Below, one piece after another: positions 1-7,191 of a DNA stretch of 11,580 nt (position 1 is its first letter; each line of letters starts with the position of its first letter). The stretch lies in the NCBI GenBank assembly GCA_023229485.1, contig JALNZJ010000010.1, positions 1 to 11,580 of the forward strand, written 5' to 3'. A model generated the notes under the pieces. It had not been told where the DNA came from, did no database searches, and saw nothing but the letters and a program-made list of their open reading frames with translations. The stretch comes from a bacterium (lineage in GTDB: Bacteria > Patescibacteriota > Minisyncoccia > Minisyncoccales > Minisyncoccaceae). A program made the translations under genes and the position numbers.

Positions 1-738
1 AAAACCAGAAAGCATTCCCTGAACTAAAAATGGTCCACGGACAAGATTATTTTTTGCACCCACCAAATGCATAACCTCTATCTCAATTCTTTGCGAATGG
101 ATACTTAATCTAACGGTATTATAAGTAATTACTATAGCAATAAGACTTAAGATAATCGTTGCAATAAGTCCAATATTTTCTATATTAGTAGCTATTTTTG
201 AAAATTTTTCAATAATCAATCCTCTTTTATGATCATTTACATCTCTAACATAAGGAGCTACTTCCTCTTTTTTAAAAAAATCTGCTACAACTGTATATTG
301 TTCCGGAAAATTTGTTTTAATTTTTAAAGAAGCTAAAAAAGGATTTACTTGTATTGCCTGTAATGATCTTGAAAAATCATCACCTTCATGACTTTTTGAA
401 AAAATAGCATAAGCATCCTCAGGAGAAATATATTCTATTGATCTAACTTCTGGCATTTTTTCAACCTGACTCTTTAAATCCAAAATAGTCTCTCGATCCA
501 CACTCTCTTTAAAATAAACCGAAACATCAATCTTATCCCTTATTTTTTCTGAAAAAAACTTTACCCCTCCTTCAAAAATAAAAAGAGATGAACCAAGAAG
601 CACAACAACAAAAATAATCAATGCCGTAGCAAAACTTAAAAATCCTTGTCTTCTAAAATTTTTCCATCCTCCCTGAATAATTTTTTTAATAAAATTTAAC
701 ATTTTATCTGATTTTAATAAATTTATTTTAGTCTTCAT
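1..738 (-). CDS. ftsX: Cell-division ABC transporter permease FtsX, N-terminal 246 residues (cut by window edge)
   Basis: FtsX is the membrane partner of the FtsE ATPase. FtsEX sits at the septum and controls peptidoglycan hydrolases from outside the cell rather than moving a substrate. I translated the open frame from ATG 738 to base 1: 246 codons without a stop. A short basic cytoplasmic start leads to a first membrane helix (about residues 33-55, FLSFATALIIFVVVLL), then an extracellular domain of about 130 residues containing 'VSVYFKE' and 'YISPEDA', both typical of FtsX. A second helix lies at about 188-207, followed by 'RLSIHSQRIEIEVMHLVGA', the conserved FtsX stretch after helix 2. The last two helices lie outside the window. 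ATG 738 is 3 nt after the ftsE stop. ATG 702 (MLNFIKK) is an alternative start, and neither has a clear Shine-Dalgarno. The gene is surely co-transcribed with ftsE. Confidence 0.93.
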   Translation of the reverse strand, partial: MKTKINLLKSDKMLNFIKKIIQGGWKNFRRQGFLSFATALIIFVVVLLGSSLFIFEGGVKFFSEKIRDKIDVSVYFKESVDRETILDLKSQVEKMPEVRSIEYISPEDAYAIFSKSHEGDDFSRSLQAIQVNPFLASLKIKTNFPEQYTVVADFFKKEEVAPYVRDVNDHKRGLIIEKFSKIATNIENIGLIATIILSLIAIVITYNTVRLSIHSQRIEIEVMHLVGAKNNLVRGPFLVQGMLSGF

Positions 739-741
739 AAT

Positions 742-1437
742 TTAGATAAAAAACATTCCGTTTTCTTCATCCCTTGTTATTCTTCCGTCATCAATAGTAA
801 TAACTCTTTTCTTAATATTATTTACTATATCTTTATTATGAGTAGATAGGATAATTGTAGAACCAGCCTCATTTATTTTCATAAGCACCTTCATTATATC
901 ACGAGAATGATAAGGATCTAAATTTCCAGTTGGTTCATCGGCTAATATTATTTTTGGGCGATGAATCAACGCCCTTGCAATAGAAACTCGCTGTTGTTCA
1001 CCGCCAGATAGCTCTTTAGGAAAACGATTTACTTTTCTCATAAGACCAACAAGATCCAAAACCTTCATTACATCATCCTTTGAATTTTTCATATCCTGAT
1101 TAGTTACTTCTAATGCGTAGGACACGTTTTCAAAAACTGTTTTATAAGGTAATAATTTAAAATCTTGAAAAATAAAGCCTAATTGTTGACGAATCCCATA
1201 AGCATCTTTTCGTTTTATCTCAGAAGTATCTTGTCCATAAAAAATAACTGATCCGCTCGTAGGCTTTTCTTCGCAAGTAATCATTTTCAAAATAGTTGTT
1301 TTTCCAGCACCAGAACGGCCACAAAGAGTTATAAATTCTCCATCTTTTACAGTAAAAGAAACCTCTCGAAGAGCAGGCTTTACTTCTTTGCCAATATTAG
1401 AAATATAATCCTTAGAAACTTGTTTAAATTCTATCAT
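742..1437 (-). CDS. ftsE: Cell-division ATP-binding protein FtsE
   Basis: ABC-type ATPase that powers FtsX in the cytoplasm. The 231 residues are close to the usual FtsE length of about 220. Walker A GRSGAGKTT is at 40-48, the Q-loop Gln at 91, the signature LSGGEQQ at 143-149, Walker B IILADE at 163-168 followed by PTGNLD, and the switch His at 200 (LSTH). The spacing and 'PTGNLDP' fit the FtsE/LolD subgroup, and the adjoining ftsX settles the identity. The ATG lies one base after the prfB stop (TAA T ATG), so translation is probably coupled to prfB. The order prfB-ftsE-ftsX is also known from Actinobacteria and Firmicutes. Nothing essential is missing. Confidence 0.96.
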   Translation of the reverse strand: MIEFKQVSKDYISNIGKEVKPALREVSFTVKDGEFITLCGRSGAGKTTILKMITCEEKPTSGSVIFYGQDTSEIKRKDAYGIRQQLGFIFQDFKLLPYKTVFENVSYALEVTNQDMKNSKDDVMKVLDLVGLMRKVNRFPKELSGGEQQRVSIARALIHRPKIILADEPTGNLDPYHSRDIMKVLMKINEAGSTIILSTHNKDIVNNIKKRVITIDDGRITRDEENGMFFI

Positions 1438-1438
1438 A

Positions 1439-2537
1439 TTATTTTTGTTTTATTTCTTCTTCTATGAACTGGTCTATATTACCATCTAAAACATCATCTG
1501 GATTAGTTGATTCTACCCCAGTTCTTAAATCTTTTACTAATTTATAAGGATGCAATACATATGACCTTATTTGATTCCCCCAACTAGCAGAAATTTTATC
1601 GCCTTTTATTCTAGATAATTCCTTTACTTTACTTTCAAGGCTATATTGATAAAGCCGTGAAGATAATACTTTTAATGCTTTATCCTTATTACTTCCTTGA
1701 AGTCTTTCCGACTGACAAGTAACAGTTATACCCGTTGGTATATGAGTAATTCTTACCGCCGATTCCCTCTTGTTTACATACTGTCCCCCTGGACCTGATG
1801 CTTTATAAAAATCAAATTTTATATCTTCGCTACGAAGTCCTATATCTTCATTATCACTTATTTCTGGTAAAATTTCCACCAGTGCAAAAGAAGTATGTCT
1901 TAGCTTCTGAGCAGAAAAAGGAGACAGTCTTACTAGTCTATGCACGCCAGTTTCTTTTTTAAGTAATCCATAAGCAAATTTACCAGACACCTCTATTGTT
2001 ACCGATTTTAACCCGTCCCTTCCATTATCTCCACATTCTCCAAAAGCTTCATCGATTATTAAAACTTTAAAATCTTTTCGTTCACAATATCGGCCATACA
2101 TTCTAAAAAGCATTTGCACCCAATCTTGGGCATCTTGCCCGCCTGCCCCAGAATAAATAGAAAGAATCGCATTTCCTTTGTCATATTTTCCTTCAAAATA
2201 AGATTCTATTTCTTTATTCTTTATTTTTTTATTAATGATTAGTATCCTTTTTTCTAATTCAAAACCAATTTCATCACTTTCATTACTTAGTTCTAACAAC
2301 TCCTCCAATTCAAGAATTTCTTTTTTTAATTCTTCAAAAAATAATATTTTTTCTTCGCCGTCATAAAGCTCTTTTGATAATTCAATAGCTCTATTTTTGT
2401 CTTGCCATAAATCATTTGATTGAGTTTCTTGTTTCAAAAAAATAACCCTTTTCCGAGCAGTTGAAATGTCAAAGATGGTCCTCTAAAAAGAGGACCCGGT
2501 TTTTTAATTCTTCAATTATTTTTTTATCTATGGACAT
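1439..2537 (-). CDS. prfB: Peptide chain release factor 2, expressed by programmed +1 frameshift
   Basis: RF2 recognises UAA and UGA and triggers peptide release in the ribosome. The main frame alone (332 codons from TTG 2437) lacks the usual N-terminus. A separate frame from ATG 2537 encodes 22 residues (MSIDKKIIEELKNRVLFLEDHL) and stops at TGA 2471-2469 within CTT TGA C. Slipping +1 on CTT continues as DISTARKRVIF and then the main frame. The joined product is 365 aa, the E. coli RF2 length. The codon-reading SPF falls at 205-207 and the catalytic GGQ at 250-252, exactly the E. coli positions; residue 246 is Ala. The N-terminal part aligns with E. coli RF2 around LDYDAKKERLEEV and QPDVW. 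The start follows tRNA-Thr by 22 nt with no strong Shine-Dalgarno. The ftsE gene follows after 1 nt. Low RF2 favours the shift (autoregulation, known for the family). Confidence 0.95.
2468..2496 (-). promoter_or_regulatory. prfB: prfB +1 recoding element with hairpin and internal SD-like sequence
   Basis: The slip site CTT TGA C occupies 2474-2468. Upstream, 'AGAGGA' ends 4 nt before CTT and can pair with the anti-Shine-Dalgarno of 16S rRNA. In E. coli the stimulator AGGGGG ends 3 nt before CTT. Unusually, this stimulator is the 3' arm of a perfect 7-bp hairpin (GGTCCTC 2496-2490, loop TTTTTA, GAGGACC 2483-2477) that ends 2 nt before the slip site. The slip site and the resulting frames are read directly. 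The effect of the hairpin is inference: an elongating ribosome would melt it, and it may otherwise hide the SD-like bases. Confidence 0.88.
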
Positions 2538-2559
2538 ATTTATTTCAAGCTCATTACTG

Positions 2560-2631
2560 AGCCAGAGGCGAGAATCGAACTCACAATCTTCTCTTTACGA
2601 AAGAGCTGCTTTACCATTAAGCCACTCTGGC
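2560..2631 (-). tRNA. tRNA-Thr, anticodon CGU (reads ACG)
   Basis: Read on the minus strand, this is a full 72-nt cloverleaf. The acceptor GCCAGAG/CTCTGGC has 7 perfect pairs, the D arm is GCTT/AAGC, and the anticodon loop TTCGTAA has CGT at 2599-2597. The T arm is GTGAG-TTCGATT-CTCGC, and the discriminator base is T73. G1-C72, C2-G71 and G35-U36 agree with known threonine identity elements. The first anticodon-stem pair (G27/A43) is a mismatch. The 3' CCA is not encoded (the next bases are CAG), so CCA must be added by a nucleotidyltransferase. The gene sits 5 nt after the ftsB-like stop and 22 nt before prfB, inside the protein cluster, so it is probably cut from a shared transcript. Confidence 0.93.
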
Positions 2632-2636
2632 ACAAA

Positions 2637-3062
2637 TCATTTCAGTGAAAAAAAATTAAATCGTTCAGATACCCATTTAAATAATTCATCTAAAGGACCA
2701 GAATTTTTATTTTCAATACCTTCATTTTTTACACCTTCTTCGTCGGCCTTTTTAATAACAACTATTTTTTCCCCTTCTTTCTGAAGTCCTAATTCTTCTC
2801 GAGCAACTCTTTCCAAATATTCATCACTATAAGTTTCGCCTAGCTGCATTTTTAATATCTCCTTTTCTTTTAATAGACTTGATGCGGTCGTATCTAAATC
2901 CTTATAGTTAGAGCTTATCTTCAATCTCTCAACAAAAATCATAATATTCGTATACAATAAATATACGGCAAAAAGAACAAAAATGGTGCCAAAAACCTTT
3001 GGCAACACCTGCTTTGTTTTTGCTTTTTTGACCTTTCTTTTTTTGCCTTTTTTTGCTAACAT
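2637..3062 (-). CDS. FtsB/DivIC-type septum formation protein
   Basis: Small bitopic divisome protein of the septum-initiator (DivIC/FtsB) family, which joins the FtsQ/DivIB-FtsL complex and helps activate septal wall synthesis. The 141 residues begin with a very basic cytoplasmic tail (KKGKKRKVKKAKTK), followed by one membrane helix (about 23-44, VFGTIFVLFAVYLLYTNIMIFV). An extracytoplasmic coiled coil (about 46-80) leads into the family's hallmark 'YLERVAREELGLQKEGEKIVVI' (two segments: YLERVAREELG, then LQKEGEKIVVI). The C-terminal tail is about 30 residues and charged. The family is recognised confidently, but FtsB and DivIC cannot be told apart by sequence alone. It heads the cluster that continues into tRNA-Thr, prfB, ftsE and ftsX. 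A -10 box (TATAAT) ends only 8 nt before the ATG, which suggests a nearly leaderless message. It ends in TGA. Confidence 0.88.
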   Translation of the reverse strand: MLAKKGKKRKVKKAKTKQVLPKVFGTIFVLFAVYLLYTNIMIFVERLKISSNYKDLDTTASSLLKEKEILKMQLGETYSDEYLERVAREELGLQKEGEKIVVIKKADEEGVKNEGIENKNSGPLDELFKWVSERFNFFSLK

Positions 3063-3070
3063 ATATTCAT

Positions 3071-3099
3071 ATTATAAAACAAAATAAACAACATGGCTA
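3071..3099 (-). promoter_or_regulatory. Putative promoter of the ftsB-tRNA-prfB-ftsEX cluster
   Basis: On the minus strand a perfect -10 TATAAT (3076-3071) is preceded, after a 17-nt spacer, by TAGCCA (3099-3094, 4 of 6 match to TTGACA). The expected start near 3064 lies about 2 nt before the ATG at 3062, leaving almost no leader. The -35 lies inside the first codons of the oppositely oriented small ORF at 3093. Confidence 0.5.
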
Positions 3100-3194
3100 A
3101 TCATAAAACTAAGAAAAAAATAACTAGATTCTTTACAATAGTTATCGTAATTTTAATAATTATCTCTACTATTCTTTCAATAGTAAGCTGGTAA
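3093..3194 (+). CDS. Small single-pass membrane protein, 33 aa, function unknown
   Basis: The plus-strand ORF starts at ATG 3093 and ends at TAA 3192-3194. The product has a polar, basic start (MANHKTKKKITR) followed by one unbroken hydrophobic segment (FFTIVIVILIIISTILSIV) and ends in SW. Such a clean basic-then-membrane design over the whole ORF is unlikely in random AT-rich sequence. It lies between the divergent ftsB-like gene and convergent lepA, 33 nt from the lepA stop. Size and layout recall the tiny Prli42/DUF4044-type membrane proteins of Firmicutes, but I do not claim homology. There is no good Shine-Dalgarno. A possible -10 TATAAA (3073-3078) would overlap the ftsB -10 on the other strand. 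I do not recognise the gene. Confidence 0.5.
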   Translation: MANHKTKKKITRFFTIVIVILIIISTILSIVSW

Positions 3195-3227
3195 TGAAAA
3201 TATTATATCACTAAATATATTAATTTT

Positions 3228-5012
3228 CTAATCCGTTTCAAAAACCTTTAAAAAGACGTCGGGGGGGATTCTCATATCTCCTTTTTCTTTTAATTCAGAC
3301 TTTCCTTTTTTCTGTTTTTCAAGCAATTTTCTTTTTCTAGTATAATCGCCTCCATATAAATGAGCCAAAACATCTTTTCGTGTAGCACTAATAGTTTCTC
3401 TTGCAATAATCTTTCCTCCAATTTTTCCTTGGATTGGAACAGCAAAAGCTTGTCTTGGTAAAAGATCTTTTAATTTTTCGGTTAATTTTTTTGCATCCTC
3501 ATAAGATCGATTACTTGGAACTATTCTAGACAAGGCTTCTTCTCTCTCCCCATTTATCCAAATCTCCAATTTTACTAAATCAGCAGGGCGATATTCCAAT
3601 TCTTTATAAGTTAAAGAAGCATACCCTTGAGTAATATTCAAAAGCTTTTCATAAAATTTCCCAATAATTTCCCTCAAAGGCATTTCATAAATTAAAATAT
3701 ATCTTCCTGCTCCAAAAGGATACGACTCTTTATGAATTCCTTCAATCTCACTTAAAAAATCGTAAACCCTACCAAGATAAGATTCCCCAATAATTATCTT
3801 AATTTCAGCCCATGGCTCAGAAAAACCCTTAAAAGAATCGGACCAATTAACCGAATTATATATAACCACCTCTTGATCCTTTGAATCAAAAGCCTTGTAT
3901 CTTACTTGGGGAGCTCCAATTATTAAATCAAGATCGTATTCCCTCCTTAGCCTTTCCATTGTAATCTCGGTATGTAATGTTCCCAAAAAACCACAAAGAA
4001 AACCTCTACCAAAAATGTGAAAATTTTGATGTTGATAAAAAAGAGCAGAATCATTTAATTTTAGTTTTGATAAGGCAACTTTTAATATTTCAAAATCATC
4101 TTGATCGTGAGGATACATAGAAATAAAAAGCTTTGGTTCTGGATCCTTATATCCCTCTAGTGCGACAAGTGTATTTTCATTCCCAGAAAAAACAATCGTA
4201 TCTCCAATACGTATTTTTTCTGGATCTTTTATTCCCGTAGCAATATATCCAATTTCTCCCGCCGAAAGCTCATCAATCGAAACCATATTAGGCCTAAAAA
4301 CACCAAGTTCTTTAACGACGCTTTGAGCTTTAGAATTTATAAGAGAAATTTTTTGCCCAGACCTTATTCTTCCCTCCATTACCCTAATAAAAGAAACTAC
4401 TCCTAAAAATGAATCATACTTTGAGTCAAAAATTAAAGCTTTAAAAGGTTTATCAACTTCAATCTCTGGAGAAGGAACCTCTTCTATTACTCTTTCTAAA
4501 AGTTCTGGAACATTCTCACCAGTTTTTGCAGAAATAGAAAATATATCATCCATGTCAACATCTAAAAAAGAAGCTATTTCCAATTTAATTTCGTCTGGTC
4601 TTGCCTGAGGAGAATCAATTTTGTTGATAACTGGAATAATTACCAATCCCTCTTTTTTTGCTAAATCAAGATTAGTAATCGTTTGGGCCTGTATTCCTTT
4701 TGTTGCATCAACAAGAAGTATCGCTCCTTCTACGGCCGCCAAACTTCTCGAAACTTCATAATTAAAATCAATATGTCCAGGAGTATCAATGAGATTTAAT
4801 ATCATTGACTCACCATTCTTCGCTGTATAATTCATTTTTACTGGAGTCATCTTTATCGTAATCCCCTTCTCTCTTTCCAAATCCATTGAATCTAAAAACT
4901 GAGCTTGCATTTTACCCTTTTGAATAGTTCCAGTAATCTCAAGAAGTCTATCGGCTAAGGTAGATTTTCCATGATCAATATGACTAATAATGACAAAATT
5001 TCTAATTTTCAT
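3228..5012 (-). CDS. lepA: Elongation factor 4 (LepA), ribosome-associated GTPase
   Basis: LepA/EF4 is a translational GTPase that acts on the 70S ribosome or during 30S maturation and can promote back-translocation. The 594 residues match the family length of about 600. G1 SHIDHGKST is at 10-18, the switch I stretch EREKGITI at about 46-53, DTPGH at 76-80, NKID at 130-133 and SAKTG at 161-165. EF-G-like domains II, III and V follow. The LepA-specific C-terminal domain is present: PRQAFAVPIQGKIGGKIIAR, then ATRKDVLAHLYGGDYTRKRK, then EKQKKGKSELKEKGDMRIPP. The ATG lies inside the end of murJ (11-base overlap), so translation is coupled to murJ. I see no separate promoter. It ends in TAG, 33 nt from the small plus-strand ORF. 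Confidence 0.97.
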   Translation of the reverse strand: MKIRNFVIISHIDHGKSTLADRLLEITGTIQKGKMQAQFLDSMDLEREKGITIKMTPVKMNYTAKNGESMILNLIDTPGHIDFNYEVSRSLAAVEGAILLVDATKGIQAQTITNLDLAKKEGLVIIPVINKIDSPQARPDEIKLEIASFLDVDMDDIFSISAKTGENVPELLERVIEEVPSPEIEVDKPFKALIFDSKYDSFLGVVSFIRVMEGRIRSGQKISLINSKAQSVVKELGVFRPNMVSIDELSAGEIGYIATGIKDPEKIRIGDTIVFSGNENTLVALEGYKDPEPKLFISMYPHDQDDFEILKVALSKLKLNDSALFYQHQNFHIFGRGFLCGFLGTLHTEITMERLRREYDLDLIIGAPQVRYKAFDSKDQEVVIYNSVNWSDSFKGFSEPWAEIKIIIGESYLGRVYDFLSEIEGIHKESYPFGAGRYILIYEMPLREIIGKFYEKLLNITQGYASLTYKELEYRPADLVKLEIWINGEREEALSRIVPSNRSYEDAKKLTEKLKDLLPRQAFAVPIQGKIGGKIIARETISATRKDVLAHLYGGDYTRKRKLLEKQKKGKSELKEKGDMRIPPDVFLKVFETD

Positions 5013-6696
5013 TTTTCCGTATTTTTAATTTTCTTAACACATAATCCTTATAAAAATCAACCTCTTTACAGTGAAAAATAACCGTGAATAATAAATAAAT
5101 CAAAACAGCAACAATGGACGTTAAGCATAAATTAGAAAATGAATAAAAGATATCGGGCAAATAAACAGCTTTTTTTATAATAGGATTAAAATAATTACTC
5201 AAAAAATAAAGAGTAAAGGAAGACCCAATGGCCATAATTATGCCAGCTACAAACATTTTTATAAAAGAAATAAATACACCCTTAATTCCAAAATCTCCAA
5301 CCTTTCTATAAAAAAAATATATCAAAAGTAAAAATTCCAAAAGTAACGCCAAATTAAAACCAAATGCTAATCCTAATACTTTGAGATTAACAGCCCCATC
5401 TATTTGAAAAATAAATCTTACGCTATCTACCAACATATTACTTCCCTGAAAAACAAAAACAAAAACATTGGAAAGAATATAAGAAATAATAACAAATACT
5501 AAAGCGATAATAGTCGGCGTAATTGTATCTTTTAGACTAAAAAATCCACGTAAAATAAGTGGGACTAAGCATTGAGCAAATGTGCTAATAAAATACATTC
5601 CAAGACAAGCAGCAGTAATTTCAATCGAAGCAGACCCAAATTGACCAGATCGAAGAATTGTTTCAACAATTGACTCCCTCAAAACAAAAATTAAAAATCC
5701 AATAGGTAAAGCTATGTAAAGCGTTTGCACAAAAACAGAATTAAAAGACTTATAAAATCCAGATTTATTTCCTTCTGCCCAAAATTTCGAAAGAACAGGA
5801 AAGGCAGCGGTTGCAAAAGATATCCCAACTATACCAATCGGAACATACCTAAGATTATTTGAAAGATAAAATACTGAAATAGCTCCAGTTCCCACCCCAG
5901 CAGCAATCGCAGTGGCGATAATAAAATTTATCTGACTAGCAGAAGCAGCAATTGCTCTCGGTAGCATCAAAGTAAAAAGATTTTTAATTGCTGGATGCTT
6001 AAAATCTAAAATTGGCACATACTTAAATCCACATTTTATAGCCACCGGAAGTTGAATCAAAAGATGGGCCAATGATCCAATAACAACACCAATACCTGCA
6101 CCATAAATACCGAAGTAAGGCACAAAAAAAACAATCCCAAAAATAATCCCTAAATTATAAAAAATTGGAGCTAAAGAATAAGCAACAAAACGATTAAAAT
6201 AATTAAGAACCGTTGAAAGAATAGAAGATATTCCAAAGAATAAAACGCTTATAAAAAGCATCCTACTTAAGGCGACTGTGGCATCCTTAGCACTAGGAGA
6301 AAATTCTGAAATTGTAGAGGATATTATTTGTGGAGTAAAAGCAAAGAAAATTATAAAAAATACAACAAAACTTATCAGAAAAAAATTTATCATAATATTT
6401 ATAATCTTCCAAGATTCCTTTTTATTTTTCTGCTGATACTCAGCAAAAATAGGAAGCAAAGAAACAACTACTCCACCAGCAAAAAGGATATTAAAAACAA
6501 GATCAGGAATTCTAAAAGCAGCAAAATATATATCCAGGTCGGTTCCCGCCCCAAAAGAACCAGCCAAAAGACGATCCCTAACCAATCCCAATATTCTACT
6601 TAAAAAAACAGTTACGACCAAACGAATTGCTGCCCCTTTTATGGTAGACTGCTTCGAGCTAATAGCTTTTTTAATCTTTTGAAAGCCAAAATTCAT
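5002..6696 (-). CDS. murJ: Lipid II flippase MurJ (MviN family)
   Basis: Multi-pass inner-membrane protein of the MOP superfamily that flips undecaprenyl-linked peptidoglycan precursor (lipid II) to the outer face. The family signature is near the N-terminus: FLSRILGLVRDRLLAGSFG, followed by DIYFAAFRIPD and LFAGGVVVSLLPIF. Alternating hydrophobic stretches fit about 14 helices. The frame is open back to TTG 6744, but I chose ATG 6696 (MNFGFQKIKKA, 564 aa). The -10 box at 6711-6706 would place the transcript start near 6699, so the longer start would not be on the message. The leader is then about 3 nt. It overlaps lepA by 11 bases. A flippase implies that this cell makes its own peptidoglycan, in line with the divisome genes alongside. 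Confidence 0.95.
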   Translation of the reverse strand: MNFGFQKIKKAISSKQSTIKGAAIRLVVTVFLSRILGLVRDRLLAGSFGAGTDLDIYFAAFRIPDLVFNILFAGGVVVSLLPIFAEYQQKNKKESWKIINIMINFFLISFVVFFIIFFAFTPQIISSTISEFSPSAKDATVALSRMLFISVLFFGISSILSTVLNYFNRFVAYSLAPIFYNLGIIFGIVFFVPYFGIYGAGIGVVIGSLAHLLIQLPVAIKCGFKYVPILDFKHPAIKNLFTLMLPRAIAASASQINFIIATAIAAGVGTGAISVFYLSNNLRYVPIGIVGISFATAAFPVLSKFWAEGNKSGFYKSFNSVFVQTLYIALPIGFLIFVLRESIVETILRSGQFGSASIEITAACLGMYFISTFAQCLVPLILRGFFSLKDTITPTIIALVFVIISYILSNVFVFVFQGSNMLVDSVRFIFQIDGAVNLKVLGLAFGFNLALLLEFLLLIYFFYRKVGDFGIKGVFISFIKMFVAGIIMAIGSSFTLYFLSNYFNPIIKKAVYLPDIFYSFSNLCLTSIVAVLIYLLFTVIFHCKEVDFYKDYVLRKLKIRKNEN

Positions 6697-6705
6697 AGTA
6701 AAGTT

Positions 6706-6734
6706 ATCATAGCTTAAAACAAAATATTTGACAA
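6706..6734 (-). promoter_or_regulatory. Promoter of murJ-lepA (minus strand)
   Basis: TTGTCA (6734-6729), a 17-nt spacer and TATGAT (6711-6706) give 5 of 6 matches in each box at ideal spacing. The predicted start is near 6699, about 3 nt before ATG 6696. The -35 shares five of its six bases with the -35 of rnpB on the opposite strand. Confidence 0.72.
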
Positions 6735-6756
6735 AGCTGGACAAATTAAGTAAAAT
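6728..6756 (+). promoter_or_regulatory. Promoter of rnpB (plus strand)
   Basis: TTGACA (6728-6733), a 17-nt spacer and TAAAAT (6751-6756): a perfect -35 and a 5-of-6 -10. The start is expected around 6763, a few bases before the P1 helix of RNase P RNA. It diverges from the murJ promoter and overlaps its -35. Confidence 0.78.
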
Positions 6757-6765
6757 ATTTTTACT

Positions 6766-7092
6766 GTAATAGATTGAACAATCGCCCTATTTTAGGGAGG
6801 AAAGTCCGAACTTCCATTCCCACAAGGAATAAACAGGTAGCGGGTAACCCCCGTCATTCGCTTAACAGCGAAAGAGATGCGAACAGAGACGCTCCAACTT
6901 GAAAAATGAGGAGCATCCCCTTGGGATGAGCTCTTAGGGAAACCTTTGAGATGAAACGGCCAAACTCTTACCCGGAAGCAAGAACAAATCTTTTCTTCGG
7001 AAAAGAAAAAAGTAGTTCGCTTGAGGTATTAAGTAATTAATATCCCAGATAGATGATTGTTTAAAACAGAATTCGGCTTACTAGTCTATTAC
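6766..7092 (+). ncRNA. rnpB: RNase P RNA (M1-type ribozyme)
   Basis: Catalytic RNA that cuts the 5' leader from tRNA precursors. The 5' universal core GAGGAAAGTCC is at 6797-6807 and its partner ACAGAATTCGGCTTA at 7066-7080; together they form P4. The ends pair as P1 over 10 bp (GTAATAGATT 6766-6775 with AGTCTATTAC 7083-7092), which sets the limits. GCGAACAGAGACGC (P10 region), ACCCGGAAGCAAGA (J15/16 region), CAGATAGATGATTG and a short P18 (GGTATTAA/TTAATATC) are all visible, consistent with type A. In L15, where many bacteria have GGU-AAAC for pairing with the tRNA 3' CCA, this RNA reads GGCC-AAAC (6958-6965). It has its own promoter and a strong terminator. Confidence 0.96.
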
Positions 7093-7093
7093 T

Positions 7094-7131
7094 AAATTTA
7101 AAAAAGCAGGCTTTCCTGCTTTTTTAAATTT
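7094..7131 (+). terminator. rnpB terminator, probably bidirectional
   Basis: A perfect 17-bp inverted repeat with loop CTTT. The arms are 7094-7110 (AAATTTAAAAAAGCAGG) and 7115-7131. The GC-rich core GCAGG/CCTGC is followed by TTTTTT. The A-tract on the other arm makes it symmetrical, so it could also stop minus-strand transcripts. Confidence 0.9.
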
Positions 7132-7191
7132 CCTAAAGATTTAACTTTTCGCATAAAATATATTAGAACATAAAATGGCAAAGCGTGCGGT

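Noticed and set aside
2477..2505. Plus-strand terminator-like hairpin (GGTCCTC…GAGGACC followed by TTTTTT)
   Set aside because: No plus-strand gene precedes it, and the bases are the N-terminal coding part of prfB just before its frameshift site.
2461..2784. Plus-strand 107-codon ORF
   Set aside because: It runs antisense through prfB's start, the tRNA and the ftsB-like gene; the peptide is serine-rich antisense translation without family features.
6328..6603. Plus-strand 91-codon ORF
   Set aside because: Antisense shadow of murJ.
6697..6744. Longer murJ start at TTG 6744 (580 aa)
   Set aside because: It would lie upstream of the predicted transcription start and overlap the shared promoter; the family N-terminus fits ATG 6696.
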